Assembly (NCBI GenBank): GCA_032719365.1
Contig: CM064861.1
Coordinates: 75,512,863-75,576,862 of the forward strand
From: Prinsepia uniflora
Lineage: Eukaryota; Streptophyta; Magnoliopsida; Rosales; Rosaceae
Reading direction: 5' to 3'
DNA: 64,000 nucleotides
The notes beneath the pieces were generated by a model that was given only the letters and a program-made list of their open reading frames with translations, was not told the DNA's origin and searched no databases. The first letter of the stretch is position 1; each line of letters begins with the position of its first letter. Of this stretch, positions 9,572 to 20,177 are shown piece after piece. A program made the position numbers and the translations under genes.

Positions 9572-12500
9572 TGTAACGACCTGTCCCGGGAAGTTAGGAT
9601 TAAGACTGTGTTTAAGATGAGATTAGTGAGCATTAATCGGTGGTTAGTTGGTGACGATAGGGTCGTTAAGGTAGAATGATGATTTTGCCCCTAGTTCGGG
9701 CAAATTGTTGACTTTTAGTTCGGGAAGCCAAGTGGGCTTTGACTGGTGACTGTGACGTAGTTCGGGACGTCACGAGTCCGTAGACAGGTGGCACGCTCGA
9801 TTCCGACATCTGAGGAGGAAGTTATGATGTTCGGAAGGTTGAGGGCATTGTCGTGATTGGGTTAAATTATAGGGAAAGGGTTTAATTTTTGTACGACTGG
9901 GTTTTGACATGTTGACCTAGGACCGTTAGGTAGATCTCGTCGTCCTGAGTTTAATGACAGGTGGCACGTGTTCATCGGACCTAGGATGTGTGAGTTACGG
10001 GTCTAGAAAGGTAGGGGTATTATCGTAATTTTAAGGCACAAGTGAGGGGCGTTTTGGTCTTTCTGTGTCTTGGGATTTGGGCCAATCAGATAAGGCCAAT
10101 TGTACAGTGAGATTAGGATATTTGGTGAGAGAGCTTAGGGGATGGTGACACGTGCAGTGTGTGTAGTGGCTTCTAGGGAATGCACGGTGTGTGTTCAATT
10201 GTGCAGTCGTGTGTAGTTGTGTTCGAATAAGAAAACAGAGAGTGAGATTGGGAGAGGGATTGAGCGATTGTAGAGGGTGTTTTGAGTTCTGTTGATCAAG
10301 AGAGTGACAAAGAGAAGGGAGGAAAGTGGTGAGTGATTTGTGAGTGAGAATTGTGAAAGAAATCTGGGGAGTGGGAGGTTTGAGTTCGCAGGGAAACAGA
10401 GAGCTGTCGAGGGAGTTTGGAGGTAGAGATGCCGTACTTGGATCAATCCTTACTTCTGGTGGTGTTCAGAGACGGGAGTGAAGCCTTAGGAACCCAGTGG
10501 ACACGGCGGAGCTCACGGTGGAGAGCAGGACGCAGGTAAATTCTCTACTTTCCTCTGTGTGCTCTGTTTTGCCTTCTAGGTCCAAACGTAAAGTTATGGC
10601 TTTTGAGGTTGAGTCGAGGTGTCTAGTGAGGTCTAGGGGACTCAGTAGGGTCCTAGGAAGCTGCTGATTGTGCAGCCGTGACGAGGGATTGCGCGGCGGA
10701 GTCCAGAACGACGGTACGTACCTCGCGTTCTCTGTTTTTCAGTTTAGGTTCAAACTCAAAGTCGTGAGTTTTGAGTACGAGTCGAAGGGTCTGGTAGGTG
10801 TTAAATGATTCCTTAGGTCCTTACGAACCTTTTAGTGTCGAACCCGTGAAGGGGAAGTGTGCAGGTGACCGGATTGAAAAACAGGGGTACGGGTGGTTTT
10901 GGTTTCGAGCTTGAGACGATGGTTGAGAGGTCGTGTTGAAGTGATTGGAGTGGTGGACTAAATTACTGGGTAGAGGACGAAGCTAGGGGAGGAAAAAGGA
11001 AGGGAAATGGTGGCGGGACGACGGAGAACCGGCCACACGCGGTCCGGAATAGTGACGTGTCGAGAGGTTGAAGAAGATGAACAGTGGTGCTGGCACGTGA
11101 GGCCCACGCGCAGCCACTTTGGGCTGCGCCTGAGGGCGCGTGCGGCGGCGGTTGGGAAAACGGTCAACATGGTTTTTGGTCTAGGAGTTGTAAGAAGTTT
11201 ATTGGAATTGGTTTCAGGTTGTTCGGATGTCGTTTGAAGTTAGTCCCGCGAGGTTGAAGGTTTAGGGTTCCGGGTCGTTACGTTTAGGACCCAGGGATTT
11301 TTTGGGAAAATGAGGTGGACCTTCGTAGATGTGTTACTAACGTTCTTGGGTGATGGTTGACAGGTTCGGGATTTCCCGAGGAAGCTGAAGAACGTACGGG
11401 ACGTACGGGGCGCGAGTGACGTGCCGGTGACTGTGAGTGGACCCTTTCTCTTAACTTGAGCATGCATAACTGTTTTTAATTATTTGTTTTATGGTTTTAT
11501 ATGTGATTTCATGATGATTAAATATGCTAAGTTGGTTTTACCTAATTGCACTCTTTTCGAGGAAATACGATTTTTGGCACTTTTTACGAGAAAAGCTTTG
11601 ATTCTGGATTTTGATGTTATAGTTTTAGGATTTCAAATGATAAATGATTTTTAATGATTATAAGTGGATTTGAAACATCATTTCGATGATCGAGGTTTTC
11701 GATTTTTAAATCGGATTTCGGAAAGTGTGATTTGGTTTTAAGATTGAAAAGTGGATTTCCGGATTTAGGTTCAGAATGACGGTTTTGGATGCCGGAAGGG
11801 CATCAGATCGGTGATTTCGAATTCGGGTTTGGATATGGAAGTCGAATTGGTTTTCAAATGGTTTTGATAGGATTTGCTAGATCTGGTTATTGGGTTTAAA
11901 GACCTGGATATTGATTTGACGGGGGACGGGCCCAGATTGGGTTTAAAGACCCGGATTGAGTTTAAAGACTCGGATATATTGATATTTCCCCCGTAGGCCT
12001 TTTGAGTTTAAAGACTCGGATATTATTAAGGCCTAGATTGAGTTTAAAGACTCAGGAGTTTAAAGACTCGGATAGGTCCAGCAGGTTTGATCAAATAATG
12101 ATTGGTTGAAACTTATGTTTTATGACGTAGTTTTTATGATGCTTATGACATGATTTCTATAATTGTTTTTATGATGATCTCTACGTGATTTAGAATTGTT
12201 TTTGGTAACCGGGTTATGCATGTGTGATTTCCAAACGGAGGGCTAAAACCCTGGTTTTATTATGAAATGGTTTTCGGAAATTGTTTTCTTATTTATGGTC
12301 CACTCACACCTTCTGTTTTTAAATTTCCCTCCAGGTCGTGGAGCCAGCGCGGGGTTTCGGCGTCGAGGCAGCGTCGGAGGCATAGAATACTTGAGAGCGA
12401 TCCCGGAGTGTTTTATGTTTTTCGTTGTGCGCGTATCTAGTTTATCGGTTATTTTTCTTTGTATTGAGTACTATGCTCCGTAAAACTTGACTTCAGAATG

Positions 12501-12632
12501 TTTAAAGTTTCTCCTGCGTCTGACTGTGTAGTTTGGTGGTTTATCGTGAGTTACTTTGGTTTTGTGTCGTGGTGCCAGACGGGAGCAGGGTTTACCTCGG
12601 TTTTCGGGGTAAAACCGGGGTGGGTCCTGACA
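9572..12632 (+). mobile_element. Solo LTR, 3.06 kb, TSD gaata
   Basis: Starts TGTAACGACCTGTCCCGGG and ends GGGGTGGGTCCTGACA, flanked by identical duplications gaata at 9567-9571 and 12633-12637. There is no internal region. The copy is well preserved and shares subfamily traits with 4290-6652 and 34642-37658 (TTTAAA palindrome cluster, a CG-rich block near 11090-11160, and the ending 'gggtaaaaccggggtgggtcctgaca'). It interrupts the interior of element B. Confidence 0.95.
11890..12080 (+). repeat. Cluster of TTTAAA-centred 14-bp palindromes in an LTR
   Basis: At least six copies of GAGTTTAAAGACTC or GGGTTTAAAGACCC lie within about 190 bp. This is the plus-orientation counterpart of 4842-5040 and 35180-35400. 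Confidence 0.85.
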
Positions 12633-13100
12633 GAATATGGCTTGAGTTTCAGATTTTCAAGTTATTCTCTCATGAAGAATGGGGGTAACATATTTAGGTT
12701 CACAAAGACAATTTCAATATCATCCTGAATAGGGGCTACATCTTTAGCATTCTATGTCAACATACCCCACGTCTTGAGATCAAGGACCAATTTTTTTTAT
12801 TTCATACAGCGGATATGGCATGAATGTTTTCACTAGGTGTCAGCTTCACAGATAGAACAACCATGTTCTCTTTCTTAAAACTTGCTAGCATAATGAAAAA
12901 CGACATCACAAGCTCCACATGGGACATGTACAATCCTCGCTTACCGAGTTTCACCTTGGTCCTACCATACTTCAACCTCAACGGGGCCTTCAAAGATTAA
13001 GCCTCTTACAACGCTGGAGAAAGTTTTATCCCAAGCTGGAAGAAATCTAACCTCGCATTATCACAAGTGCAACCTCGCATGGTGGTAAGTCTAATGTCTA
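12633..13100 (-). pseudogene. Element B interior, continuation of possible antisense relic
   Basis: A 63-codon minus-strand frame (12993 to 12802, starting MKAPLRLKYGRTKVKLGKRG) is followed by frameshifted sequence up to the solo LTR junction at 12633. No domain is recognised. With the TSD it joins the 9131-9571 segment on the other side of the solo LTR. Confidence 0.25.
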
Positions 13101-15180
13101 TCTGAAGCATAAGATTCACATTTTCATCACCCATTGCAAGGATAGGAAGCCATTACTCTCACAAGGACATGAATAGACAAGCCACATAATCATTGCTAAG
13201 TTCTTAATTATTCTAACAAGGATAGGAATGGACAAGCTAGATAGTCCTTGCCTACTTTTCATTTCTTCTGAGAAACATCTTCTAGGCATTGCTCGTCTCC
13301 AACTCATCCATCTTGCTCTCTAATGCATGAATTCTCCAAGCAAGCCAAGTCACATACACATGGGAAGGAACAAAGCCACTAGTTGCTAAACCGCAGTACT
13401 GACAAGCAAAAAACAAATGACAGCTAGAGCTCATCTATACTAAAATCCTCCATAAGTCCACTACTCATATCCATTGGCTGCCAAATCGCATGACTGATAA
13501 GCAGATAATGGATGACAGCTATAATCCACCTGCGTCGTTAGCCTACATAAGTCCACCCACACATGAAAGGAGTGTGCAAACCATACTGACATCAACTCCC
13601 TAGCAATACTGATGTTAGTCGCAAAATGTTCTCCATATTTGTCAGCTCGCAACTCCCATAAAATGAGTTCCTCAAGACTTCACTGAAAATATGCTTTCAT
13701 GCATGCTACAAAATGAAGCAATGCACTCCCCAAGTTGGAGCAATGAACGCCTTAAGATGGAGAAATACACGCCTCAAGATGGTGCAATGCACACCATAAG
13801 AGGGGCTTCCAAGCTTCTACACTCCCGCAAAGTGAGCTCTTCGAAACGTCATTGAAAGTATGTCTTGTCGCATCTTTAAATGATCACTTTGGAAACAAAG
13901 AAGCATAACCATTTGTATCGTTGTCAACAGATTTTTCGAATTCCCAGAAAATTCAAAAACGTAAAGCTGAAACAAAAGGAAAACGTTGAATCAATTTAAA
14001 AAACACAAATATAATATCATATAGTATATTAGTATCATTTTATATCATTACACATTATGTCAAAAAGATATAAAATTCAAGAAGCAACTACCAAATGGCA
14101 CGGCAATTAACATATATGATATGTGCTGCTTGAGCCATGTCTCCTAGCCACCAACCAAGAATATTGAAAGAGATAGCGTTGTCACCTAACCTGCCGCGTG
14201 GAGACCGCTTCTACAAGTGGGAGTTACGTGCCTATCATCTTTTCATCAATGTTCGCACTTCAAGTAGTAAGGGAGATGATGGCGTCATCCTTGGTAAACT
14301 AACGTATCAAGAAATCTTCTTAGCTGACATGTGACTATCTCACTAGCAGCCTTTGCCAATAAAAGCGAGTGTGGTGCCCAGGTGTCAGACGGTGCCATTC
14401 CAGTCGATAGTGAATGCACATCTGTGACCCTTCTTGAAAGCAACACTCCTTAGTCGGAGCATGGAGAACACATGCCAGGATACTAACCAATCTTTTCTTC
14501 TTACACATGTACGTGCACCTACTGTACACTTGACTCCTTCACTCGTTAGCACTGACACTGGCCCTCGTCTACTTCTATTTGTCGAGGACCACGATCCTCT
14601 TTCTGCTCTAATTTCATTCGAGGCCCCATCTGCCTTTGCAATAGCTAATCACATTATTTTTTTCTACTGCAACCAAGAAAGAAGAAAAAGGAAAATTATT
14701 TTCTTCATCCTTTCACCACCGAAATAAGGGGAAAAAGATGACGAAAATAATCATCCTCACTTTCTCAGCAACATAACAATAGACTTTCTGTGAATGAAGG
14801 CAGCCATTTTTTCCTTTAAATAATTATGTTTCACCCAAAACATTAATGGGTGAATTCATTATTATTGGTGGCCCTATGTTTCTTCTTTCTCACCAAAGGC
14901 AAAATAAATGACGACAAGGAGTTTCTTTTGCACCACATGGAAGCGCAACCCAATTTTTTTCAGGCTTCAAGCCCAATACATATATGCATCAACTTGATGT
15001 AACATTTCGAGCTCAACTGAATCTTTTCAACTTGAAGTAATATTTTGAACCCAGTGAAATTTATCATACATAAGAACAATGCAAGACAAAACGGAGTCCT
15101 ACTCCAAATATGCTTTATTCAGTCTACCAAAAACTTAAATCTCTTAGAATTCCTTAAATTTCCATGCAATTGGGGGGCAT
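13101..15180 (+). other. Element B interior, non-coding with local duplications
   Basis: No gene is supported here. A diverged direct repeat of about 80-90 bp pairs 13382-13460 with 13475-13557 ('gctaaaccgca...tgacaagcaaa' versus 'gccaaatcgca...tgataagcaga', both ending 'cctacataagtcca' or similar). At 13700-13800 a degenerate 26-bp unit ('gcaatgcac.cctcaagatgga') recurs about four times. 14000-15180 is AT-rich and featureless apart from a short G run (TTGGGGGGCA near 15170) that could be the polypurine tract before the right LTR. Confidence 0.5.
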
Positions 15181-15424
15181 TTTTGGAATTATAAATTACC
15201 GAAAAATTATAGAACTACTACGTGACCCATAAATCATGTAATGTCTAAATTTTCCTTAGTAATGATATTAACGGTTCAGAGACACCAACATATTAAATAA
15301 TGTATTTACCAAAAAAATATATTATTTAATCAGGTTAATTATAAAATCAACTTTAACTTTGATTGCCTCTTGGTCATTGTTTGTAAGGATTGTGAAGACT
15401 TTTCTAGGCGAGTAAGATTTCTAC
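15181..15424 (+). mobile_element. Right LTR of element 'B' (internally deleted)
   Basis: The start matches 262 onward and the end matches the stretch leading to 7461 ('ctttgattgcctcttggtcattgtttgtaaggattgtgaagactttt'). The central part present in the left LTR is missing. It is preceded by a purine-rich TTGGGGGG. No convincing target duplication could be assigned. It abuts the 3' end of the minus-strand LINE. Confidence 0.6.
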
Positions 15425-15944
15425 TTCAACGCCAACAAAAAAACAGATAAGAGCATAAAGGGAAACCAAGTCTAGAACAAAGATACATGAACCAACAAAG
15501 AGAACAAAAAGACAGAACTAAAACTTGAGGAAAAAAATCAGCAAGCAACCACGTCCCAACAAAGAACCACAAAAAATTGCAAGAAAGCACTGAGGCTCGT
15601 CAAAACTACGGTTCACCTATTTAATCGTTGGGGGGCAAATGAGACCTTCATTGAGGAGGACAAACAACAAAGGAGGTCTACTATTACAGACCATGTAAAT
15701 CATCTTCCTTTTCACTAACGATGCAATCGCATTTCCTTGGGATCCAAGTCCATTTGAAATCCAAATATCGAGAGTTGTAAGCTCTTATAGTTGCCAACAG
15801 CGGGTAGATCTCCCACTTACCCTTCTCAATTCTTCCATTAATGGCATTGATCAAATCCTTTGAGTCTGATTCAAAAATTACCTTATGAAAGCCATTTGTA
15901 TTTGCAAGGACTCCCTCCAACGCTACCAAAGCTTCAGCCTCCAA
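15425..15944 (-). pseudogene. LINE 3' end: RNase H domain, C-terminal part, and 3' UTR
   Basis: On the minus strand the frame from 15944 reads EAEALVALEGVLA...HKVIFESDSKDLINAINGRI...WEIYPLLATIRAY...FKWTWIPRKCD. This is the RNase H fold found at the C-terminus of plant L1-type LINEs: the Glu helix, the FESDSK aspartate strand and the W-x-PR-x-C/N end. The usual final helix (NxxAD) is degraded. Below about 15690 the sequence is a T-rich 3' UTR in element orientation. The 5' part of the domain continues at 17527 beyond an inserted LTR array. Confidence 0.8.
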
Positions 15945-16455
15945 TGTAACGCCCCGAACCTTAAGTTATTTGTAAATTCGGATAATTGATGTAAAATGAC
16001 CATTTTTCCCCTAGTTAGGGGAAATGTTGACTTTTGACTTGGACTGTATTTTGGACTTTCACAATGACCATGACGTAGATCGGGATGTCACGAGTCCATA
16101 GATAGATGACACACTGAAATCGGAGACCGGACTGGAAAATTATGGTCAATGACGCGAAAATGGTACTATTCATAAAATCCCGAGAATTTCACACATGGCA
16201 TATTCTGATTGGATTAGGGAAATCTAGTGGGACCCTTGGATAAGTGACAAGTGTCACTCATCCCATTGGTGGGCGTCCCCATGCATTTGGATCAGTTTAG
16301 GGTTTCATCATCATCATTTTTCTTCTTTATTCATTTTCATCATTTCATTACTCTCTAATCCGTTAAGGGTATGTTGGTCATTCTTTGGGGTTGTGTCAGA
16401 CGGGAGCAAGGCACATCCCCATATGGTCCTAGGGAGATCGGGATAGGTCCTGTCA
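15945..16455 (+). repeat. Array LTR copy 1
   Basis: Complete from TGTAACGCCCC to GGTCCTGTCA. It includes the family palindrome at 16238-16263 and the GACGGGAGCAAGG module before the 3' end. Confidence 0.85.
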
Positions 16456-16468
16456 AGGTGGTATCCAA

Positions 16469-17001
16469 CGCCCCGAACCTTAAGTTATTTGTAAATTCGG
16501 ATAATTAATGTAAAATGACCATTTTGCCCGTAGTTGGGAAAAATGTTGACTTTTGACTCGGACTGTATTTTGGACTTTAACCAATGACCATGACATAGAT
16601 CGGGATGTCACGAGTCCGTAGATAGGCGGCACGCTGAAATCGGAGACCGAACAAGAAAGTTATGGCCAATGACGCGAAAATGGTACTATTCACAAAATCC
16701 TGAGAATTTCACACATGGCATATTTTGATTGGATAAGAGAAATCCAATGGGGCCCATGGATAAGTGACAGGTGTCACTCATCCCATTGGTGGGCTTCCCC
16801 ATGCATTTGGATCAGTTTAGGGTTACATCATCATCATTTTTCTTCATTTTTCATCATCATCATTTTTCTTCATTTTTCATATTCATCATTTCATTACTCT
16901 ATAACCCATTAAGGGTATTTTGGTCATTCTTTGGGGTTGTGTCAGACGGGAGCAAGGCACATTCCCATATTGTTCTAGGGGGATCGGGATGGGTCCTGTC
17001 A
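16469..17001 (+). repeat. Array LTR copy 2
   Basis: It lacks the first five bases of the LTR (reads TCCAA instead of TGTAA). It has an extra 'catcatcatttttcttcattttt' duplication near 16825-16880. The palindrome is at 16758-16783. Confidence 0.85.
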
Positions 17002-17014
17002 AGGTGGTATCCAA

Positions 17015-17521
17015 TGCCCCGAACCTTAAGTTATTTGTAAATTCAGATAATTAATGTAAAATGACCATTTTGCACCTAGCTGGGGAAAAGGTTAACTTTT
17101 GACTCGGACTGTATTTTGGACTTTAACCAATGATTGTGACGTAGATCTTGACGTCACAAGTCCGTATACAGGCAGCACGCCAAAATCGGAGACCGGACGG
17201 GAAAATTATGGTCAAGGATGCGAAAATAGTACTATTCATGAAATCCCAGGAATTTCACACATGGAATATTCTGATTGGATAAGAGAAATCTGGTGGGACC
17301 CTTAGATGAGTGACAAGTGTCACTCATCCGATTGGTGGGCTTCCCCATGCATTTAGGTAAATTTAGGGTTTCATCATCATCATTTTTCTTTATTTTCCAT
17401 CTTCATCATTTCATTACTCTCTAACCTGTTAAGGGTATTTTGGTCATGCTCTGAGATTGCGTCAGACGGGAGCAAGACATATCCCCATGTGGTCCCACGG
17501 GGATCGAGATGGGTCATGTAA
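17015..17521 (+). repeat. Array LTR copy 3
   Basis: Again lacks the first bases of the LTR and is joined to copy 2 by AGGTGGTATCCAA. The palindrome is at 17304-17329. The 3' end is mutated (GTCATGTAA). Confidence 0.85.
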
Positions 17522-18840
17522 TCCAAAGCAGAACCAGCACTAGGCTTCCACCCCCAAGCACCTCTAAACTCCCCATTCCAATCCCTACAAACCTCCCCAA
17601 GACACGTAGATGAGAAGGGGCTACCCCCCCTCAAGCACTAGGTTTCAATGATACACACTAACCATTTAATATCAACACCCTGACAAAAATTAGGATCAGT
17701 GACCGCTAGGAGCCAATCTTCTATAGATGTAAAGCTTTAAGGGTTAACTGAATAGGAAAGTGGGCCTCCAAGCCAAACAGTCGAGCCAACTTCATAGAGA
17801 AATAACATATGTTCAACACACTTAGGATGCAAACCGCAGAGATAACAAATAAGAGAGTTGCGTAGGTGCCCACAATGTAGATTTGCACTAGTTGGGAAAG
17901 CCCTTTTCAACACTTGCCACATAAAATTTTTTTACTTTTGGAATCATCCTACCACCCCATATCAGATTCCAAATTCTTTTACGGAAGAGGAAGGTTAAGA
18001 TGGGTCAAGTGTACCACACAACTTTTGAATCCACAAATATCCATCTTTGGCCGAGAGAGAGCCATTTTCTATAACAGGACAAACTAAATGATCATTCTCC
18101 ATGAAATTCCCAATTCTTATCTACTTTATGGCCTCTTTCTTCACCACAGTAGTGCTACCCAAAATTCCCTGAAAATTCCACTCCATCTCATCGTGCAAGA
18201 TCAGAGAGCTAACCATATCATTCTTATTTATAGACACCTTACTAGGAGGATGGAAATAGGCATCCTCCAAGCCTAGAATCCATATCATTCTCATTTATAG
18301 ACACCATATAAGAAGAATGGAGAAAGGCATCCTCCAAGCCCAAAATCCATTTGTCCTTCCAAATCCTGATTACATCCCCATTTAGCATATGCCACTATGA
18401 ACCCATAGTAACAATTTTCCTATCCTATAGAAAACTTGCCCAAGCCCAAGAAGGCCTCCGACCTTTAGTAGCTTCAAGAAAATAGTAGCGAGGATAATAT
18501 CTACCCTTGATAAGCCTTTCCCATAACGACTCTGGTTTATGGATTAAACACCATCACTATTTAGCAAGGAGGGCCAAGTTGAAATCATTAAAGTTACGAA
18601 ACCTCATACCTCCTTCCATTTTTAGATTTCTTAGCTCCTTCCAACTAACCTAATGGATCTTATTCTTCTCACCATTGTTGCCCCACCAAAAATTTGCAAA
18701 CACAAAATGAAGCTTCTTACATAAGGACTTAGGGAATTTAGTAGTGATAAGGTAAATAAGAATTGCAATAGCAACTGATTTTATTAGAATCTTCTAGCCA
18801 GCCTAGGTAAGCAGTTTATGTTTACAGCCACTCACTTTCT
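17522..18840 (-). pseudogene. LINE ORF2 C-terminal region (zinc-binding and start of RNase H)
   Basis: On the minus strand the order is RT-distal conserved region, then a zf-RVT-like module, then the RNase H start. The 17922-17737 frame shows FPTSANLHCGHLRN...CYLCGLHPKCVEHMLFLYE...VWLGGPLSYSVN, matching the reverse-transcriptase zinc-binding region of plant LINEs (C-x2-C, then EH and VW). The 17634 frame (EVCRDWNGEFRGAWGWKPSA) begins the RNase H and runs up to the LTR array at 17526, then resumes at 15944. Several frameshifts and stops make this a pseudogene. Confidence 0.8.
18218..18348 (-). repeat. Direct duplication of about 65 bp in the LINE
   Basis: 'Cattcttatttatagacacc...gcatcctccaagcct' at 18218-18279 is repeated as 'cattctcatttatagacacc...gcatcctccaagccc' at about 18284-18343, followed in both by 'a.aatccat'. 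It lies inside the LINE C-terminal region and breaks its frame. Confidence 0.75.
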
Positions 18841-19514
18841 ACAATAATTTATCCTTAATATATAACAGAGCCTCCTTCCTAGTCCTACCCCAAACAGGCA
18901 TAATCCCCAAATATTTCCTAGGGTTATTCAAAACCTGAACACCCAAAATACTTCCAAGTTGCCCAGTGAGTTGGGAAGGTCTACTAGGGCTTAAAAATAG
19001 AGTGAACTTCTCAAAATTGATTTTTTGGCCAAAAGCATGACAATATACCTCCAAATTGTTCTTCACAACATGGCAGCCTTTCACATTTGCATGGAGGAAA
19101 ATTAAGGAGTTGTCAGTAAAGAAAATGTGGGAAAGAGAAGTGCCATCCTACTCAAAGGACATGCCCTTAATCATTCCCCATTTAACAGAACAGTTGAGGA
19201 CAACTGAAAGAACATCACAGGCAAGAATGAAGTGGTATAGAGAAAAATGGTCACTCTGCCTCAAACCTTGAGAAGAACTGAAACTCCTACCTTGTCTTCC
19301 ATTGAGTATCACATAAAAATTGACAAAAATAACGCACAACATTACTAACCTCACCCACTCATCCTTGAAGCCCAATTACAAGGGCACAAGCTATAGGGAA
19401 GTCCCACTCAATTCGGTCATATGCTTTATTCTTGTCGAGCTTTAGGACTATCCCACAAATCTCGGTCTTCCGTCGCAACTTCAAAGCATGGAAAGCCTAG
19501 TGAGCAATGAGAAT
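18841..19514 (-). pseudogene. LINE reverse transcriptase, palm/thumb part
   Basis: Minus-strand frames give the plant L1 RT core: KAYDRIEWDF (first catalytic Asp, about 19410-19440), then MGFKDEWVRLVM...NGRQGRSFSSSQGLRQSD, then the catalytic box read as HIFFTDNSLIF (about 19105-19128), then HAFGQKINFEKFTLFLSP and a PRKYLGIM block. The consensus box is F-A-D-D; the second Asp is Asn here and stops precede it, so the enzyme is dead. The coding sequence is cut at 19514 by element D and its upstream part continues at 63243. Confidence 0.88.
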
Positions 19515-20151
19515 TGATAGGACCCACTTTGAAAACGCTTTGATAACCATGTCGGATCTGGCTCCTATTTGACATCTTCATTATCGTACCTAAAATACCC
19601 CGAGCACTTTTATTCACACACAGAGAACCGGTCAGACAAGGGATAACATAAATATATATATAATAACTGTAACACCCCGGAAATTCGAGGATTTTAATAT
19701 TGTAAATTAATGTTTGAATTGACGCTTTTACCCTTGCTATGGGTATGGCCAATTGTTGACTTTTTGATTTATAAATTAAATGAACTTTGACCTATGACCG
19801 TGACGTAGTTCGGGACGTCACGAGTTCATAGATAGGTGGCACGTCCATTTCGGACGATCAGGGAAAAAGTTATGACTATCGGAAGTTCATGGGCATTACC
19901 GTAATTTGGACATTTGGGGGTGGAAATGTTGACTTTTCTCTTGGAAAATAATTTTCAGTTGACTCAAGGACCTTTGGGTAGGTCTCGACGTTCTGAGTTC
20001 GTAGACAGACGGCACGCCGAAATCGGACTTCGTACGAGGAAGTTATGGTCACGGAAGTATTTCACATTTAACCGAACCAACCGAGAACCGGATTAAAATA
20101 TTATTTTATTAATGGGATCTGATTACTTTAATCAACTCAATCTGGACCCTT

Positions 20152-20177
20152 GGATGAGTGACAAGTGTCACTCATCC
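20152..20177. promoter_or_regulatory. Conserved 26-bp palindrome of the LTR superfamily (representative copy)
   Basis: Arms of 12 bp, GGATGAGTGACA, and its reverse complement are separated by AG; in this copy the arms match perfectly. Other copies with zero to two arm mismatches: 16238-16263, 16758-16783, 17304-17329, 24449-24474, 29460-29485, 37675-37700, 47049-47074, 53854-53879, 55413-55438 and 58330-58355. A shorter form is at 1791-1807. Distance from the LTR start is about 290-360 bp or about 485-520 bp, depending on subfamily. Function is unknown; position and symmetry suggest a protein-binding site or a transcript hairpin. Confidence 0.75.

Larger units (their letters stand above)
15945..17521 (+). 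mobile_element. Tandem array of three short LTRs with primer-site stubs, TSD tccaa
   Basis: Three head-to-tail copies of a roughly 510-535-bp LTR (15945-16455, 16469-17001, 17015-17521) are separated only by AGGTGGTATCCAA. TGGTATC is the start of an initiator-Met-type primer-binding site. The first copy begins TGTAACGCCCCGAACC and the last ends GGGTCATGTAA, a decayed TGTCA. Identical duplications tccaa lie at 15940-15944 and 17522-17526, so the array entered, or was resolved, as one unit inside the LINE RNase H. Each LTR has the 5' third and the last 100 bp of the 3-kb LTRs but not their middle 2.5 kb. Confidence 0.9.
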
